DNA from: Noviherbaspirillum_A sp963522035
GTDB taxonomy: Bacteria; Pseudomonadota; Gammaproteobacteria; Burkholderiales; Burkholderiaceae_D
DNA length: 64,000 nucleotides
Assembly (NCBI GenBank): GCA_963522035.1
Contig: CAUQYP010000003.1
Span: 16,714 to 80,713, forward strand
Reading direction: 5' to 3'
The position numbers and the translations under genes were made by a program. The notes beneath the pieces are model-generated. The model saw nothing but the letters and a program-made list of their open reading frames with translations. It had not been told where the DNA came from and did not search any database. Shown piece after piece: positions 63,729 through 64,000 of the stretch. How positions within the stretch are numbered: the first letter of the stretch is position 1; every line of letters begins with the position of its first letter.

Positions 63729-64000
63729 GGTGGCGGCCTTGCCGGCGCCTGTTTCGGAAATTTTCGTTTGGCCTGAGCAGGCGGCGCAGCTGCGGTGAAG
63801 AAGGGGTTAGGGCAGTTTCATGCTCACTTGCCCAGCCGGGCCGTAAGCGTTATTGCCTGTTGCGCGCAGCGACAGTTGCCGTTGCCGTTGCTTTTGACGC
63901 GGCTTTTGACGTGGATCCCCGTTAGACGGCGACGCGTCGCCAGGGACTGAAACGGATAAAGAAGCGTCGGCTGTCTGAGCGTAGCGAGTTTCCGACGCTT
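63729..64000. other. Non-coding end of window with palindromes
   Basis: No convincing gene. It contains a perfect 14-base palindrome, GGCGACGCGTCGCC (63928-63941), and a stem with 9-base arms AAGCGTCGG / CCGACGCTT (63962-63970 and 63992-64000) around a 21-base loop. No U-run is visible before the window ends, so a terminator cannot be confirmed. Confidence 0.5.
63962..64000. repeat. Inverted repeat with 21-base loop at window end
   Basis: Perfect 9-base arms; the loop reads CTGTCTGAGCGTAGCGAGT plus TT. It may be a dispersed repeat of this genome or a terminator for a gene beyond the window. Confidence 0.55.

Overview
The window is 64 kb of chromosome from a Gram-negative bacterium, most likely a betaproteobacterium of the order Burkholderiales, probably Oxalobacteraceae (Herbaspirillum, Noviherbaspirillum or Massilia type). 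The evidence is the high-GC backbone, the order hemL / thiD / rubredoxin / pilGHIJ-chpA, the order yqgE-ruvX-pyrR-pyrB-pyrC', and the LPS core trio waaC-kdoO-waaA. No rRNA, tRNA or CRISPR array was seen. The species assignment is inference.

Layout. 0-6.5 kb: the tail of a nitrate-type ABC ATPase, a 1008-residue ankyrin-repeat protein, a DUF4136 lipoprotein, hemL and thiD. 6.5-16.5 kb: rubredoxin, then the type IV pilus chemosensory operon pilG-pilH-pilI-pilJ-chpA, whose last gene encodes a 1916-residue hybrid kinase. 16.5-17.4 kb: a vapBC-type toxin-antitoxin pair whose toxin gene is split by a symmetric 158-bp MITE-like element. 17.4-25 kb: photolyase, yqgE, ruvX, pyrR, pyrB, a SnoaL-like secreted protein, a pyrC' without the zinc-binding HxH, plsC and apaH.

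25-61 kb is a surface-polysaccharide supercluster. rfbBACD makes dTDP-L-rhamnose. From about 28.7 to 44.7 kb the DNA becomes visibly A+T-rich and carries the strain-specific part: several glycosyltransferases, a second GDP-fucose-synthase-like reductase, an O-polysaccharide ABC exporter (Wzm/Wzt with a C-terminal extension), a methyltransferase behind a perfectly 14-residue-periodic coiled coil, and an FAD oxidoreductase / SDR / TIM-barrel set that looks like an unassigned sugar pathway. High-GC DNA resumes with gmd-fcl, two glycosyltransferases, a GDP-mannose hydrolase, manC, and a reductase / initiating transferase / 4,6-dehydratase trio. Next come a 2OG-Fe(II) oxygenase gene broken by one amber codon, a J-domain-like protein, an orphan antitoxin-like gene and a relic of a second capD gene just before manB.

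61-64 kb: waaC, a Kdo hydroxylase and waaA complete the inner core, followed by a small cysteine-rich protein and a palindrome-rich end.

How the genes fit together: manB and manC supply GDP-mannose, and gmd with fcl convert it to GDP-L-fucose. The CapD/WbpM-like dehydratase, the reductase and the PglC-like transferase would place an N-acetylated dideoxy-hexosamine on undecaprenyl phosphate. The glycosyltransferases extend the chain in the cytoplasm, the coiled-coil methyltransferase may cap and measure it, and Wzm/Wzt exports it for ligation to the core. The strongest candidates for undescribed biology are the coiled-coil methyltransferase beside Wzm/Wzt, the FAD/SDR/TIM-barrel module, and the symmetric mobile element in vapC.
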